Positions 40,519 to 50,060 of a DNA stretch of 64,000 bases are shown here, piece after piece; the stretch's first letter is position 1, and every line of letters starts with the position of its first letter. The DNA comes from Brevibacterium sp. CS2 (GTDB taxonomy: Bacteria > Actinomycetota > Actinomycetes > Actinomycetales > Brevibacteriaceae), in assembly GCF_005280295.1 (NCBI RefSeq), contig NZ_CP040020.1, forward strand, positions 992,001 through 1,056,000. Direction: 5' to 3'. The notes beneath the pieces are model-generated. The model made no database searches. It was given only the letters and a program-made list of their open reading frames with translations, and was not told where the DNA came from. Position numbers and translations under genes: made by a program.

Positions 40519-43500
40519 ATGACCGTGCTGGTGGGGGCGTTCTTCGTGGCCGCGCTCCTCGCCGCACCGCTGTTCCGCCTGTGCGGGCGCGCCGCGTTCC
40601 TCGTGCTCGCGCTCGTCCCCGGCGCCGGGTTCCTCGTGTCGCTGGCCCAGCTGCCGCGCATCCTGTCCGGCGGCGACGACTGGCTCGAGCACTTCAACTG
40701 GCTCCCGGCGCTCAATCTCCAGGTCGTGTTCCTCATGGATCCCCTGGCCTGGCTGCTCAGCCTGCTCGTCACCGGGATCGGGGCGCTCGTCTTCGTCTAC
40801 TGCGCGCGCTACTTCGCCGCCGACGAACCGCGGCTCGCCCGCTTCGCCGGGGTCCTCATGGCGTTCGCCGGCATGATGTACGGCCTCATCCTCGCCGACG
40901 AGATGCTCCTCCTCTTCATCTTCTGGGAGGGCACGACGGTGTTCTCCTACCTCCTCATCGGGCAGTACAACAGCCGCCAGCAGTCGCGCCGCGCCGCGCT
41001 CCAGGCCCTCGTCGTCACCACCGCCGGCGGGCTCGCGATGCTCGTCGGCGTCATCCTCCTCACCGTCGTCATGGGCACCGGCCGGATCTCGACGATCGTC
41101 GACATCGGGTACGCCGTCGGGATCAACGACGGGCTCGTCATCACCGCCGTCATGCTCATCCTCGTGGGCGCGGTGTCGAAGTCCGCGCTCATCCCGTTCC
41201 ACTTCTGGCTCCCCGGCGCGATGGCCGCGCCCACCCCGGTGAGCGCCTACCTGCACGCCGCGGCGATGGTCAAGGCCGGCATCTACCTCGTGCTCCGCCT
41301 CGCCCCCGGCTTCCACGCGATGCCCGGCTGGACCGCCGTGCTCCTCGCCCTCGGGATCACGACGATGCTCATGGGCGGCTGGCAGGCTCTGCGGCAGTTC
41401 GACCTCAAGCTCGTCCTCGCCTTCGGCACCGTGTCCCAGCTCGGCTTCCTCATGATCGTCAGCGCCTTCGGGACCCGGGACATCACGCTCGCCGCGACCA
41501 CGCTGCTGCTCGCCCACGGCCTGTTCAAGTCCGCGCTATTCCTCATCGTCGGGATCATCGACCACCGGGCCGGCACCCGCGACCTCCGCAAGCTCAGCGG
41601 CTACGGCGCGCGCTCGAAGGGCCTGTTCGTCGCCGCGCTCATCGCCGCGGCCTCGATGGCCGGGGTGCCGCCGCTGTTCGGCTTCGTCGCCAAGGAGGCG
41701 GTCTACACCACGCTGCTCGAGGACGGCACCAAGGCCGGCGCCATCGCCGTCATCGGCATCTTCCTCGGCTCGGTCCTCACCGTGGCCTACTCCGCGCGCT
41801 TCGTGTGGGGCGCCTTCGCCACGAAGCCCGGGGTGGAGCCGATCGAGCCGGCGCGCGAGAGCCCGCTGTTCATGTCGGTGCCCTATCTGCTCGCCGCGCT
41901 CACCGTGCTCGCCGGCCTCGCCTCGTCCTGGCTCGACCCGGTCATCGCCTCGTGGTCCTCGCGCCTGGCCGGCGGTGCGGAGAAGCCCTACTACCTCGCG
42001 CTGTGGCACGGGCTCGAGCCGGCGCTGCTCCTGTCGGCGGGGAACCTCGCGCTCGGCCTCGCGATGTTCTGGTTCGCCCGGCAGGTCTCGGTGTTCCAGG
42101 CCGCGATGCCCGACGGCATCGACTTCCACGGGCTCTACCGCCGCTCGATCACCGGGCTCGAGGCGTCCGCCGCCTACGTCACCGCGCGCACCCAGCGCGG
42201 CTCGATGCCCTTCTACCAGGGCGTCATCTACATCGTGTTCATCGGCTCGATGTCCGCCGCCCTGCTCCTCAACGACACCTGGCCCAGCGGCATCGCACTC
42301 GCCGACAACGCCCTGCAGATCATCGTGGCCGCCGCCATCATCATGGCCGCGCTCGCCGCGACCCGCGCGCAGAAGCGCTTCGCGGCGGTCGTCATCGTCG
42401 GCATCTCCGGCTACATGATGGTCGCCTTCTTCGCGCTCCAGGGCGCTCCGGACCTCGCGCTCACCCAGGTGCTCGTCGAGACCATCACGATCGTCGTGTT
42501 CGTCCTCGTCCTCCGCCGCCTGCCGGCCCGGATCGGCAACTCCTCGGGCCGCCTCTCCCCGTCCCTGCGCGGCCTCATCGCCGCAGTGTTCGGGATCATG
42601 ATGATGCTCCTCGTCTTCGTCGCATTCGGCGCCCGCACCGCCGCTCCGATCTCCGAGGCGTTCCCCTTCCTCGCCTACGAGTACGGCCACGGCAAGAACG
42701 TCGTCAACGTCACCCTCGTCGACATCCGCGCCTGGGACACCCTCGGCGAGCTGTCCGTCGTCGTCGCGGCCGCCACCGGCGTGGCGAGCCTGATCTTCGT
42801 GCGCGGACGGGAGGGTCGCCTGCAGCGCTTCCAGAGCCACCGGCCGGACAGCTTCGCCGCGCGCCACCGGCCCGTCGAGGACGAGCTGTTCTCGCCCATG
42901 CGCACCACCGACGACGGCCCGAGCACCGACACCAAGCGCAGCGCCTGGCTGCTCGCCGGGCGCGCGCTCGCCCCGAAGAACCGCTCGATCCTCCTCGAGG
43001 TGCTCGTCCGCCTGCTGTTCCACCCCATCCTCGTGTTCTCCGTCTACCTCCTGTTCGCCGGCCACAACCTGCCCGGCGGCGGATTCGCCGCCGGCCTCGT
43101 CGCCGGCATGGCGCTCGTCGCCCGCTACCTGGCCGCCGGCCGCCACGAGCTCGCGGAGGCGGCCCCGATCGACGCCGGTCTGCTCCTCGGCCTCGGCCTC
43201 GCGCTCGCTGCCGGCACCTCGCTCGGCGGCTTCCTCTGGGGGAGCGTATTCTTCGAGTCCGCCTACTGGAGCACCGAGCTGCCGGTGCTCGGCTACGTGT
43301 CGTTCGGCACCTCGACGATCTTCGACATCGGGGTCTACTTCGTCGTCGTCGGCCTCATGCTCGACATCCTCCGCAGCCTCGGCGCGGGGGTCGACCGCCA
43401 CCAGGAGGCGGACGAGGAGCGCCTGGCGGAATCGCTCTCCCGCGACGAGCACGCCGGGCCGGACACCACCGAGCTCCACGCGATCCTCGGCCGCATGGAC

Positions 43501-43542
43501 GACGTCGAGGTCGACGGGCCGGCAGGGGGGAGCCGACTGTGA
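40519..43542 (+). CDS. mrpA: Na+/H+ antiporter subunit MrpA, fused to MrpB
   Basis: A 1007-residue membrane protein. Residues 1-780 are MrpA, related to NADH dehydrogenase subunit NuoL, with about 20 helices and ion-path residues in KSALIPFHFWLPGAMAAPTP. The end (from about 815) is a full MrpB-like domain (FAGHNLPGGGFAAGLVAGMA) fused after a hydrophilic linker. The start follows GGAGGGG. Mrp antiporters exchange Na+ (or K+) for H+ and protect from alkali and salt. First of nine overlapping genes to 50740. Confidence 0.93.
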   Translation: MTVLVGAFFVAALLAAPLFRLCGRAAFLVLALVPGAGFLVSLAQLPRILSGGDDWLEHFNWLPALNLQVVFLMDPLAWLLSLLVTGIGALVFVYCARYFAADEPRLARFAGVLMAFAGMMYGLILADEMLLLFIFWEGTTVFSYLLIGQYNSRQQSRRAALQALVVTTAGGLAMLVGVILLTVVMGTGRISTIVDIGYAVGINDGLVITAVMLILVGAVSKSALIPFHFWLPGAMAAPTPVSAYLHAAAMVKAGIYLVLRLAPGFHAMPGWTAVLLALGITTMLMGGWQALRQFDLKLVLAFGTVSQLGFLMIVSAFGTRDITLAATTLLLAHGLFKSALFLIVGIIDHRAGTRDLRKLSGYGARSKGLFVAALIAAASMAGVPPLFGFVAKEAVYTTLLEDGTKAGAIAVIGIFLGSVLTVAYSARFVWGAFATKPGVEPIEPARESPLFMSVPYLLAALTVLAGLASSWLDPVIASWSSRLAGGAEKPYYLALWHGLEPALLLSAGNLALGLAMFWFARQVSVFQAAMPDGIDFHGLYRRSITGLEASAAYVTARTQRGSMPFYQGVIYIVFIGSMSAALLLNDTWPSGIALADNALQIIVAAAIIMAALAATRAQKRFAAVVIVGISGYMMVAFFALQGAPDLALTQVLVETITIVVFVLVLRRLPARIGNSSGRLSPSLRGLIAAVFGIMMMLLVFVAFGARTAAPISEAFPFLAYEYGHGKNVVNVTLVDIRAWDTLGELSVVVAAATGVASLIFVRGREGRLQRFQSHRPDSFAARHRPVEDELFSPMRTTDDGPSTDTKRSAWLLAGRALAPKNRSILLEVLVRLLFHPILVFSVYLLFAGHNLPGGGFAAGLVAGMALVARYLAAGRHELAEAAPIDAGLLLGLGLALAAGTSLGGFLWGSVFFESAYWSTELPVLGYVSFGTSTIFDIGVYFVVVGLMLDILRSLGAGVDRHQEADEERLAESLSRDEHAGPDTTELHAILGRMDDVEVDGPAGGSRL

Positions 43543-44213
43543 CGACCTCTTTCGTGATGCTGCTCGCCATGGGCGTGATGTTCGCCTGCGGCCTCTACCT
43601 CATGCTCGACCGCTCGCTCACCCGTGTGCTGCTGGGCTTCCTGCTCATGGGCAACGCGGTGAACATGCTCATCATCCTCACCGCCGGCCCTCCGGGGCGG
43701 CCGCCTCTCACCGACGGGGAGAACCTCACCACCGACGGGATGAACGACCCGCTGCCGCATGCGCTCGTGCTCACCGCGATCGTCATCACCTTCGCGCTGT
43801 CGGCGTTCCTGCTCGCGATGATCTACCGCTCCTGGCGCCTGGTCCGCAACGAGAACCTCGAGGACGACATCGAGGACGTGCGGATCGCGCTCGCCAAGGG
43901 CCGCGGCTCCGGCGACGAGGCGGGCACGAGCGGGGAGTACGACGACACCGAGTTCGGCGACGAGGCCCAGACCCCGATCGCCGGGGCGCTCGACCTGGAC
44001 GAGGACGGCTCGCCGGTCGAGCGCCGGGCGGAGGACCGGGCGGAGGACCGGGCCGAGGCGCGGGCCGAGGGCGGCTCCGACACCGGGGCCGAGGCGCGGG
44101 CCGGTTCCCGTCGAACCGACTCCGGTGAACCCGGCTCCCGCGAGGCCGGCTCGGACGAACCGGGCGCCGCCGACCGCCGCACCGACTCCGATCAGACCGG
44201 GAGGGACACCTGA
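43539..44213 (+). CDS. mrpC: Mrp antiporter subunit C with long acidic tail
   Basis: A 224-residue protein. The first 105 residues are a normal MrpC/NuoK-like subunit with three membrane helices (MLLAMGVMFACGLYLMLDRS). The remaining 120 residues are a hydrophilic, Glu/Asp/Arg/Gly-rich tail with repeats of the type RAEDRAEDRAEARAE; typical MrpC is about 110-125 residues. GTG start, overlapping the mrpA stop by four bases. Confidence 0.9.
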   Translation: MTTSFVMLLAMGVMFACGLYLMLDRSLTRVLLGFLLMGNAVNMLIILTAGPPGRPPLTDGENLTTDGMNDPLPHALVLTAIVITFALSAFLLAMIYRSWRLVRNENLEDDIEDVRIALAKGRGSGDEAGTSGEYDDTEFGDEAQTPIAGALDLDEDGSPVERRAEDRAEDRAEARAEGGSDTGAEARAGSRRTDSGEPGSREAGSDEPGAADRRTDSDQTGRDT

Positions 44214-45790
44214 TGCTCGCCGTCCTCGTGCCCCTGCCCGTGGTCCTGCCGCTCATCGGGGCCGGCATCACCCTTATGCTGTCCGGACGCCGGCGGGGCC
44301 AGACCGCCGTCACCGTCATCACGCTCGCGATCGTGCTCGCGATCGACCTCGTGCTCCTGTTCGGCGTCGACGCCCGCGGCACGCAGGTGGTCGCGGTCGG
44401 CGGCTGGGAGCTGCCCTTCGGTATCGCGCTCGCCGTCGACCGGCTCAGCGCGGTCATGCTCGTCGTGTCCGCGATCGTCACCCTGCTCGTGCTCCTCTAC
44501 GCGGTGGGCCAGGAGATGGCCGACACCGCGAACGAGACGCCGGTGAGCGTATTCAACCCGACGTACCTCATCCTCTGCGCCGGTGTCGCCGCGGCCTTCA
44601 TCGCCGGCGATCTGTTCAACCTCTACGTCGGCTTCGAGATGCTGCTCGGCGCCTCGTACGTGCTCCTCACCCTGGGCGCCACGGCGCAGCGGATCCGCGC
44701 CGGGGTGACCTACATCGTCATCTCGCTCGTGTCCTCGCTGATCTTCCTCATGGGGATCGGGCTCGTCTACGCGGCGACCGGCACCGTGAACATCGCGCAG
44801 CTGTCGGTGCGGATCGGCGAGCTGCCGCCCGACATCCAGATGATCCTCCACATCACGCTGCTCATCGCGTTCGGGATCAAGGCCGCGGTGTTCCCACTCG
44901 CGTTCTGGCTGCCCGACTCCTACCCGACCGCACCCGCTCCGGTCACCGCGGTGTTTGCCGGCCTGCTCACCAAGGTCGGCATCTACGCGATCATCCGCAC
45001 CGAGACGGTGCTCTTCGCCGAATCGAACCTGCGCACCCCGCTGCTCGTCGTCGCCGCGCTCACCATGCTCGTCGGGATCCTCGGCGCCGTCGCGCAGTCG
45101 GAGATCAAGCGACTCCTGTCCTTCACCCTGATCTCGCACATCGGCTACATGATCTTCGGCGTGGCAATGGGGACGGTCGAAGGTCTGACCGCGGCGATCT
45201 TCTACACCGTGCACCACATCATCGTGCAGACCGCGCTGTTCCTCGCCATCGGTCTCGTCGAGCAGCGCAACGGCACCACCTCGATCCGCAAGCTCGGCGG
45301 CCTCGCCGTGCTCGCCCCGGGCCTGTCCCTGCTGTTCTTCATCCCCGCGCTCAACCTCGCCGGGATCCCACCGTTCTCCGGGTTCATCGGCAAGGCCGCG
45401 CTGTTCCAGGCCGGGTTCGAGACCCGCGACTGGCTGATCTTCGTGCTCATCGGCGCCGGCGCGCTGACCTCGCTGCTCACGCTCTACGTCATCGGCAAGA
45501 CGTGGAACCTCGCCTTCTGGCGGGACCCGGACGACACCGAGGAGCCCACCCCGGAGCTCGTCGAGGAGTTCGAGGAGCGCAAGGAGGCCGTCGCCGACGG
45601 CCGCAGCTGGCGCAGCACGCAGACGATGCCGCGCACGATGATCGGCTCGGCCACGGTGATGGTCGCGGTGAGCGTGCTCGTCACGGTGTTCGCCGGCAAT
45701 CTCTGGGACATCAGCGCGCGGGCCGCGGAGAATCTCCGGAGCCCGTCGACCTATGTGTCCTCGGTGCTCGGAGAGGAGGACGGATCATGA
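44213..45790 (+). CDS. mrpD: Mrp antiporter subunit D
   Basis: A 525-residue NuoM/NuoN-like subunit with about fourteen membrane helices. The ion-channel residues are in the segment IKAAVFPLAFWLPDSYPTAP and in EIKRLLSFTLISHIGYM. It forms one of the two ion-translocating channels with MrpA. The ATG shares a base with the mrpC stop. Confidence 0.94.
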   Translation: MLAVLVPLPVVLPLIGAGITLMLSGRRRGQTAVTVITLAIVLAIDLVLLFGVDARGTQVVAVGGWELPFGIALAVDRLSAVMLVVSAIVTLLVLLYAVGQEMADTANETPVSVFNPTYLILCAGVAAAFIAGDLFNLYVGFEMLLGASYVLLTLGATAQRIRAGVTYIVISLVSSLIFLMGIGLVYAATGTVNIAQLSVRIGELPPDIQMILHITLLIAFGIKAAVFPLAFWLPDSYPTAPAPVTAVFAGLLTKVGIYAIIRTETVLFAESNLRTPLLVVAALTMLVGILGAVAQSEIKRLLSFTLISHIGYMIFGVAMGTVEGLTAAIFYTVHHIIVQTALFLAIGLVEQRNGTTSIRKLGGLAVLAPGLSLLFFIPALNLAGIPPFSGFIGKAALFQAGFETRDWLIFVLIGAGALTSLLTLYVIGKTWNLAFWRDPDDTEEPTPELVEEFEERKEAVADGRSWRSTQTMPRTMIGSATVMVAVSVLVTVFAGNLWDISARAAENLRSPSTYVSSVLGEEDGS

Positions 45791-46407
45791 CGACCAAGCG
45801 GTCGAAGGCGCGCCGCTCCATCCTCCAGCAGGCCCTGCTCGTGCTCGTGCTGTGCGCGCTGTGGATCATGCTGTGGGACCAGTTCACCGTACTCAACATC
45901 GTCACCGGGCTGGTGCTCGGGATCCTCGTCACGCGCTGGTTCTACCTGCCGCCGGTCGAGCTCTCGGGCCGGTTCAACCCCTTCTACGCCGTCCAGTTCA
46001 TCCTCTGGTTCACCGCCTCGATGATCATCGCCTCCGTCCACGTCAGCTGGTCGGCCGTGCGCCGCCGGGGGGTGCGCGCCGGCAGCGTCATCGAGCTCGA
46101 CCTCCACACGCGCTCCGATCTCCTCATCACCGCGGTCTCCGTGGTGCTCGGGCTCATCCCCGGCTCGATCTGCATCGAGGTCGACCGGCCGCACTCGGTG
46201 ATCTACGTCCACGTCCTCGACTGCTCGACGGAGGAGGCGATCGAGAAGGCGCGCGAGCAGATCTACCGGATCGAGCACCTGCTCATCGCGACCTTCGGCT
46301 CCGCCCACGACCTCACCGCGCTCAACGAGTGGCGGGTGGAGAACGGCCGGAAGCCGGTCCTCGCACAGCGCACGATCCGACCTGCGGGCAAGGAGGCCGA
46401 CCGATGA
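45787..46407 (+). CDS. mrpE: Mrp antiporter subunit E
   Basis: A 206-residue subunit with three N-terminal hydrophobic segments and a C-terminal cytoplasmic region. LTPG-type relic is seen as LGLIPGSICIEV, then VHVLDCSTEEA as in the family. Helps assemble the antiporter. Overlaps mrpD by ATGA. Confidence 0.92.
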   Translation: MTTKRSKARRSILQQALLVLVLCALWIMLWDQFTVLNIVTGLVLGILVTRWFYLPPVELSGRFNPFYAVQFILWFTASMIIASVHVSWSAVRRRGVRAGSVIELDLHTRSDLLITAVSVVLGLIPGSICIEVDRPHSVIYVHVLDCSTEEAIEKAREQIYRIEHLLIATFGSAHDLTALNEWRVENGRKPVLAQRTIRPAGKEADR

Positions 46408-47291
46408 CCGGGCTCTCGTCCACGCCGATCGTCGATCCTGACATCCTCCGGATCGCCGGACCGATCATCGGCGTCGTCTTCTTCGTCGCGATGCTCATCG
46501 CGGTGTTCAAGATCATCAGGGGCCCATCGATCCTCGACCGGATGATGGCCTCGGATGTGCTGCTCGCGACGCTGATGTGCGGATTCGGCGGGTACGTCGC
46601 AGTGACCGGTCGCGTCGATCTGCTGCCGGTGCTGCTCGCGCTGTCGTGCCTGGGCTTCCTCGGCTCGGTGAGCGTGTCGCGCTACGTGTCCCGCTCGGAG
46701 ACCTCCGCCCCGGTCATCGGGTCGTCGGTGTTCGAGGAGATGGACGAGGCGGACGACGAGGTGGCCGCGGACGGCGCGATCCCGCGCGCCGCGCGCACCG
46801 CGGCCAGCACCTCGGCAGGTGGGGCGGCGTCGCCGGCCGGCGGTCCCGACGACGGAATGGTGGCCGCCGGAGCCGCCCGTGACCACCATCCGGGGCCCGC
46901 GGGGGACGTCGCCGGCCCGGCGGTGACGGGCGAGGAGGAGCCGATCCGCACGCTGCCCGAGCAGCGCGAGCGATCGCCCGAGGAGGGCGAGGCGCGAACC
47001 GCGCCCGAGGGCGCAGGGCCCGGGCAGGGGCAGGCGCCGTCCGAGCAGGAGCACCCCGCGGCCGGCCCCGACGAGGAGGATCTCGTCGATGAGGCGGTGC
47101 GCGACTCCGCGGCGAAGAACGCCGATGCGGAGATCGGCATCGAGCCGAGCAGCGCCGCACCCGCCGCGGACCGCGCCGCGGCGCCCACCGACGAGCACTC
47201 ACCTGTCGAGCACCGCGCCACTGAGCACCGCGCCACCGAGCACTCCGTCGGACCCCTGTTCGGCGACGACGAGGAGGAGGGGCGGTCATGA
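46404..47291 (+). CDS. mrpF: Mrp antiporter subunit F with very long acidic tail
   Basis: A 295-residue protein; the first 95 residues are a standard MrpF with three membrane helices (KIIRGPSILDRMMASDVLL). The other 200 residues are an acidic, Ala/Glu/Asp/Gly-rich region without predicted fold (DEADDEVAADGA, then repeats of HRATEH near the end). Family members are usually about 90 residues. Overlaps mrpE and mrpG by ATGA. Confidence 0.9.
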   Translation: MTGLSSTPIVDPDILRIAGPIIGVVFFVAMLIAVFKIIRGPSILDRMMASDVLLATLMCGFGGYVAVTGRVDLLPVLLALSCLGFLGSVSVSRYVSRSETSAPVIGSSVFEEMDEADDEVAADGAIPRAARTAASTSAGGAASPAGGPDDGMVAAGAARDHHPGPAGDVAGPAVTGEEEPIRTLPEQRERSPEEGEARTAPEGAGPGQGQAPSEQEHPAAGPDEEDLVDEAVRDSAAKNADAEIGIEPSSAAPAADRAAAPTDEHSPVEHRATEHRATEHSVGPLFGDDEEEGRS

Positions 47292-47680
47292 TCGCCGACA
47301 TCGTCACCCTGGTCTTCATCTGCGCGGGAGCCGCGCTGTCGCTCGCTGCGGCGATCGGCCTCGTCCGCTTCCCCGACCTCATGAGCCGGCTCCACGCGGC
47401 GTCGAAGCCGCAGATCCTCGGCCTCATCCTCATGATGTTCGCGATCGCGATCCAGATCCCGCACTGGGGGCCGATCACCACGATGTTCCTCGTCGTGACC
47501 TTCCAGATGATGACCACCCCGGTGGGCACTCACATGGTGGGCCGCGCGGGCTATCGCACGAAACGGCTGCGCCGATCTATGCTGTACCGAGATGAATTGG
47601 CGGACGCCGTCGCCCGTGCCGAGGCGCGGGATTCCGCACAGCGCACCGCCCGCACAGTGCCGAAGGACTCGCAGACATGA
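47288..47680 (+). CDS. mrpG: Mrp antiporter subunit G
   Basis: A 130-residue subunit with three membrane helices. FPDLMSRLHAASKPQILG is the MrpG family signature. Last antiporter subunit; the next gene (response regulator) overlaps by ATGA. Confidence 0.92.
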   Translation: MIADIVTLVFICAGAALSLAAAIGLVRFPDLMSRLHAASKPQILGLILMMFAIAIQIPHWGPITTMFLVVTFQMMTTPVGTHMVGRAGYRTKRLRRSMLYRDELADAVARAEARDSAQRTARTVPKDSQT

Positions 47681-48429
47681 CCTCAGCTTTCGCCCAGGAC
47701 GATCGACCGCTCGTCCTCGTCGCCGACGACGAGCCCGATGTGCTGGGCGCGGTGGTGCCCTTCCTCAGCCGCTCGGGATTCCGGGTGATCAGCGCCCCGG
47801 ACGGCAAGCTCGCCCTCGATGAGATCCGCCGCCATCAGCCCGACGTGTGCGTCCTCGACGTGCTCATGCCCGGTGCGGACGGCCGCGAGGTGCTACGCAC
47901 GCTGCGCAGCGAGGAGAACTGGGTACCGGTGCTGCTGCTCACCCAGGTGGGCGAGGCGGTGGAGCGGGCGATGGCGCTCGAGGAGGGCGCCGACGACTAC
48001 CTCAACAAGCCCTTCGACCCGCACGAGCTCATCGCCCGGATCCGCGCGGTGCTGCGCCGGACCCGTCAGGACGGGCCGCCGCTGGCGAACGCCCCGGTGC
48101 TGATCTCGACGTTCGGGCTCAAGCTCGACCGGGTGGGCCGCCGCGCATGGATCAACGACCGCAACCTCGTCATCACCCCCAAGGGTTTCACGCTGCTCGA
48201 GTACCTCATGGTGCACCAGGACGAGCTCATCGAGCGCACCCGCCTGCTCGAGGTGCTGTGGGGCTTCGACGATGCCGTCGGCACCCGCGCCGTCGACTCC
48301 CGCGTCGCCGAGCTGCGACGCGTGCTCGGCGAGGACGCGGCGAACCCGCGGTGGATCGCGACCGTCCAGGGCCGCGGCTACCGGTTCGTCGCCGAGGTGC
48401 GCGGCGCCAACGATCTGGGCGGCCGATGA
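47677..48429 (+). CDS. OmpR-family response regulator of the Mrp operon
   Basis: A 250-residue regulator with a receiver domain (Asp61 in VLDVLMPGADG, Lys in LNKPFDPHE) and a winged-helix DNA-binding domain (RTRLLEVLWGFDDAVGTRAV, then VQGRGYRFV). It overlaps mrpG upstream and its kinase downstream, each by ATGA. This links the antiporter and the regulator in one mRNA, so it probably controls ion homeostasis genes; this is inference. Confidence 0.92.
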   Translation: MTSAFAQDDRPLVLVADDEPDVLGAVVPFLSRSGFRVISAPDGKLALDEIRRHQPDVCVLDVLMPGADGREVLRTLRSEENWVPVLLLTQVGEAVERAMALEEGADDYLNKPFDPHELIARIRAVLRRTRQDGPPLANAPVLISTFGLKLDRVGRRAWINDRNLVITPKGFTLLEYLMVHQDELIERTRLLEVLWGFDDAVGTRAVDSRVAELRRVLGEDAANPRWIATVQGRGYRFVAEVRGANDLGGR

Positions 48430-50060
48430 ACACCTTCCTCGTCTTCGAGATCCGGATCTGGCTCTTCCTCGTCCTCCTGCTCGTCGGTCTGCTGCTGCTC
48501 GCCGGCGCGGCCTACCTCGCGTGGCGCTGGCTGCAGCGGCGTGAAGCGCGGCTGGTGGCGGAGAACCGGCGGACGGCGGAGCGGGACGCGCTCACCCGCC
48601 GCAATCGGATGCTCATCCGCCTCGACCACGAGCTCAAGAACCCGCTCACCGCGCTGCGCACCTCCGCGGCGACGGTGCGGGAGATGATCCGTGACGACAG
48701 CCCGAACCCGGACGAGATCGCGCCCGTCGTGCGCCAGATCGACACCTCGGCCCGCCGGGTCGCGCGCCTGCTCGCCGATCTGCGCAAGCTCGCCGATGTC
48801 GAGTCCCGCACGATCGAGTTCACCCGCGTCGACATGGATCGACTTATCCACCAGGCTGTCGAGGATGCGCGCACCGCACCCGGCGCCGAGGACCGGATGA
48901 TCGTCGCGACGGTCGCCCGCGCCCCGTGGAAGCTGCCCGATGTCGCCGGCGAGGAGGACCTGCTGCTGTCGGCGATCCTCAACCTGCTCGGCAACGCGAT
49001 CAAGTACTCCGCGGACACCGACGTCGTCGAGCTCCGCGCCAACGAGCAGATCATCCGCAACCACCGCTGGGTGGTCGTCGAGGTCGCCGACACCGGGCAG
49101 GGCATCCCGTCCGATGAGCAGGACACCGTGTGGGACGAGCTGTCGCGCGGCAAGCGCGTGCGCTCCGTGGCCGGCTCCGGCATGGGCCTGTCGCTCGTCC
49201 GCTCGATCATCGCCCGGCACGGCGGATCGGTCGAGCTGTTCAGCCAGGAGGGCGTGGGCACCTCGGTGCGGCTCGTGCTCCCGGTGCTCGGCGACGCACA
49301 GGCACCCGGCGCGCCCCACGACGACGGGGCGCAGGTCGCCGCGGCGTCGGCCCCGGTGCAGCCGTTCAACGACAGCAGCCGCGGCGGGGGCGCCGGCGGA
49401 TTCCTGCCGCCGCGTCAGCCCTCCGAGGCCGAGCTCGACGGACGCATCCTCGGCACCCCGAGGCGCACCTCGAAGCGTCGCCTGCAGCGGGTCAACGGCG
49501 AGCTCCACGATTCCGCGACCGGCGAGACCTTCGGCGATCAGGTGCCGTTCGACTCGGGTCCCTACCAGCACTTCAAGCCGCCGCGGCCGGCCGCGCCGCC
49601 CCCGCAGCCGATGGGGTCGGGACCGCAGCAGCACGCGCCGGGGCCGCAGGACCTCGGGCCGGGCCAGCAGAATGTCGGTTCGGTGCCGCAGCAGTACGGC
49701 TCGGGACCTCAGAACGTCGGTTCAGGCCCCCAGCAGTACGGCTCGGGGCCGGTGGGCCCGAGCGGCCCGGGCCAGGCCCAGCTGTACCAGCAGGCACCTG
49801 CGGCGCAGCCGTATCAGCAGGGCGGGTCGGAGCAGCGGGCGATGGACCGGGCTCCCATGGGACGACCGGCGCCCGCTCCCCAGCATTACGGCTCCGCTCC
49901 TCACCACTACGGCTCCGCGCCACAGCAGTACGGCTCCGCGCCTCAGCAGGGCGGCCCGGTGGCCCATGAGCGCGGTGCGGCTCCGTCCCGGCAGGCCCCT
50001 TCCGGTGAGGGCGACGAGCCCCCGCGGGACACCACCTCGGGCTCGGAGCCCCGGCACTGA
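48426..50060 (+). CDS. Sensor histidine kinase of the Mrp operon, with long Gln/Pro/Gly tail
   Basis: A 544-residue kinase. A single hydrophobic stretch (about residues 8-33, WLFLVLLLVGLLLLAGAAYL) leaves almost no extracytoplasmic part. The phospho-acceptor is His68 in LDHELKNPLTALR; the HATPase domain has NLLGNAIKYS, DTGQGIP and GSGMGLSLV. From about residue 295 to the end is a disordered tail with repeats such as GSGPQQYGSGPQNV. It lacks a normal sensor domain, so it may sense the membrane or need a partner, possibly the lipoprotein encoded next. Confidence 0.88.
   Translation: MNTFLVFEIRIWLFLVLLLVGLLLLAGAAYLAWRWLQRREARLVAENRRTAERDALTRRNRMLIRLDHELKNPLTALRTSAATVREMIRDDSPNPDEIAPVVRQIDTSARRVARLLADLRKLADVESRTIEFTRVDMDRLIHQAVEDARTAPGAEDRMIVATVARAPWKLPDVAGEEDLLLSAILNLLGNAIKYSADTDVVELRANEQIIRNHRWVVVEVADTGQGIPSDEQDTVWDELSRGKRVRSVAGSGMGLSLVRSIIARHGGSVELFSQEGVGTSVRLVLPVLGDAQAPGAPHDDGAQVAAASAPVQPFNDSSRGGGAGGFLPPRQPSEAELDGRILGTPRRTSKRRLQRVNGELHDSATGETFGDQVPFDSGPYQHFKPPRPAAPPPQPMGSGPQQHAPGPQDLGPGQQNVGSVPQQYGSGPQNVGSGPQQYGSGPVGPSGPGQAQLYQQAPAAQPYQQGGSEQRAMDRAPMGRPAPAPQHYGSAPHHYGSAPQQYGSAPQQGGPVAHERGAAPSRQAPSGEGDEPPRDTTSGSEPRH

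Noticed and set aside
41536..43479. Long reverse-strand frame opposite mrpA
   Set aside because: Made of Glu/Asp/Gly/His-rich sequence as expected from the complement of membrane-protein codons; no motif.
44125..45786. Forward frame overlapping mrpD upstream of mrpE
   Set aside because: Arg/His/Pro-rich shadow of mrpD; only the part from 45787 is mrpE.
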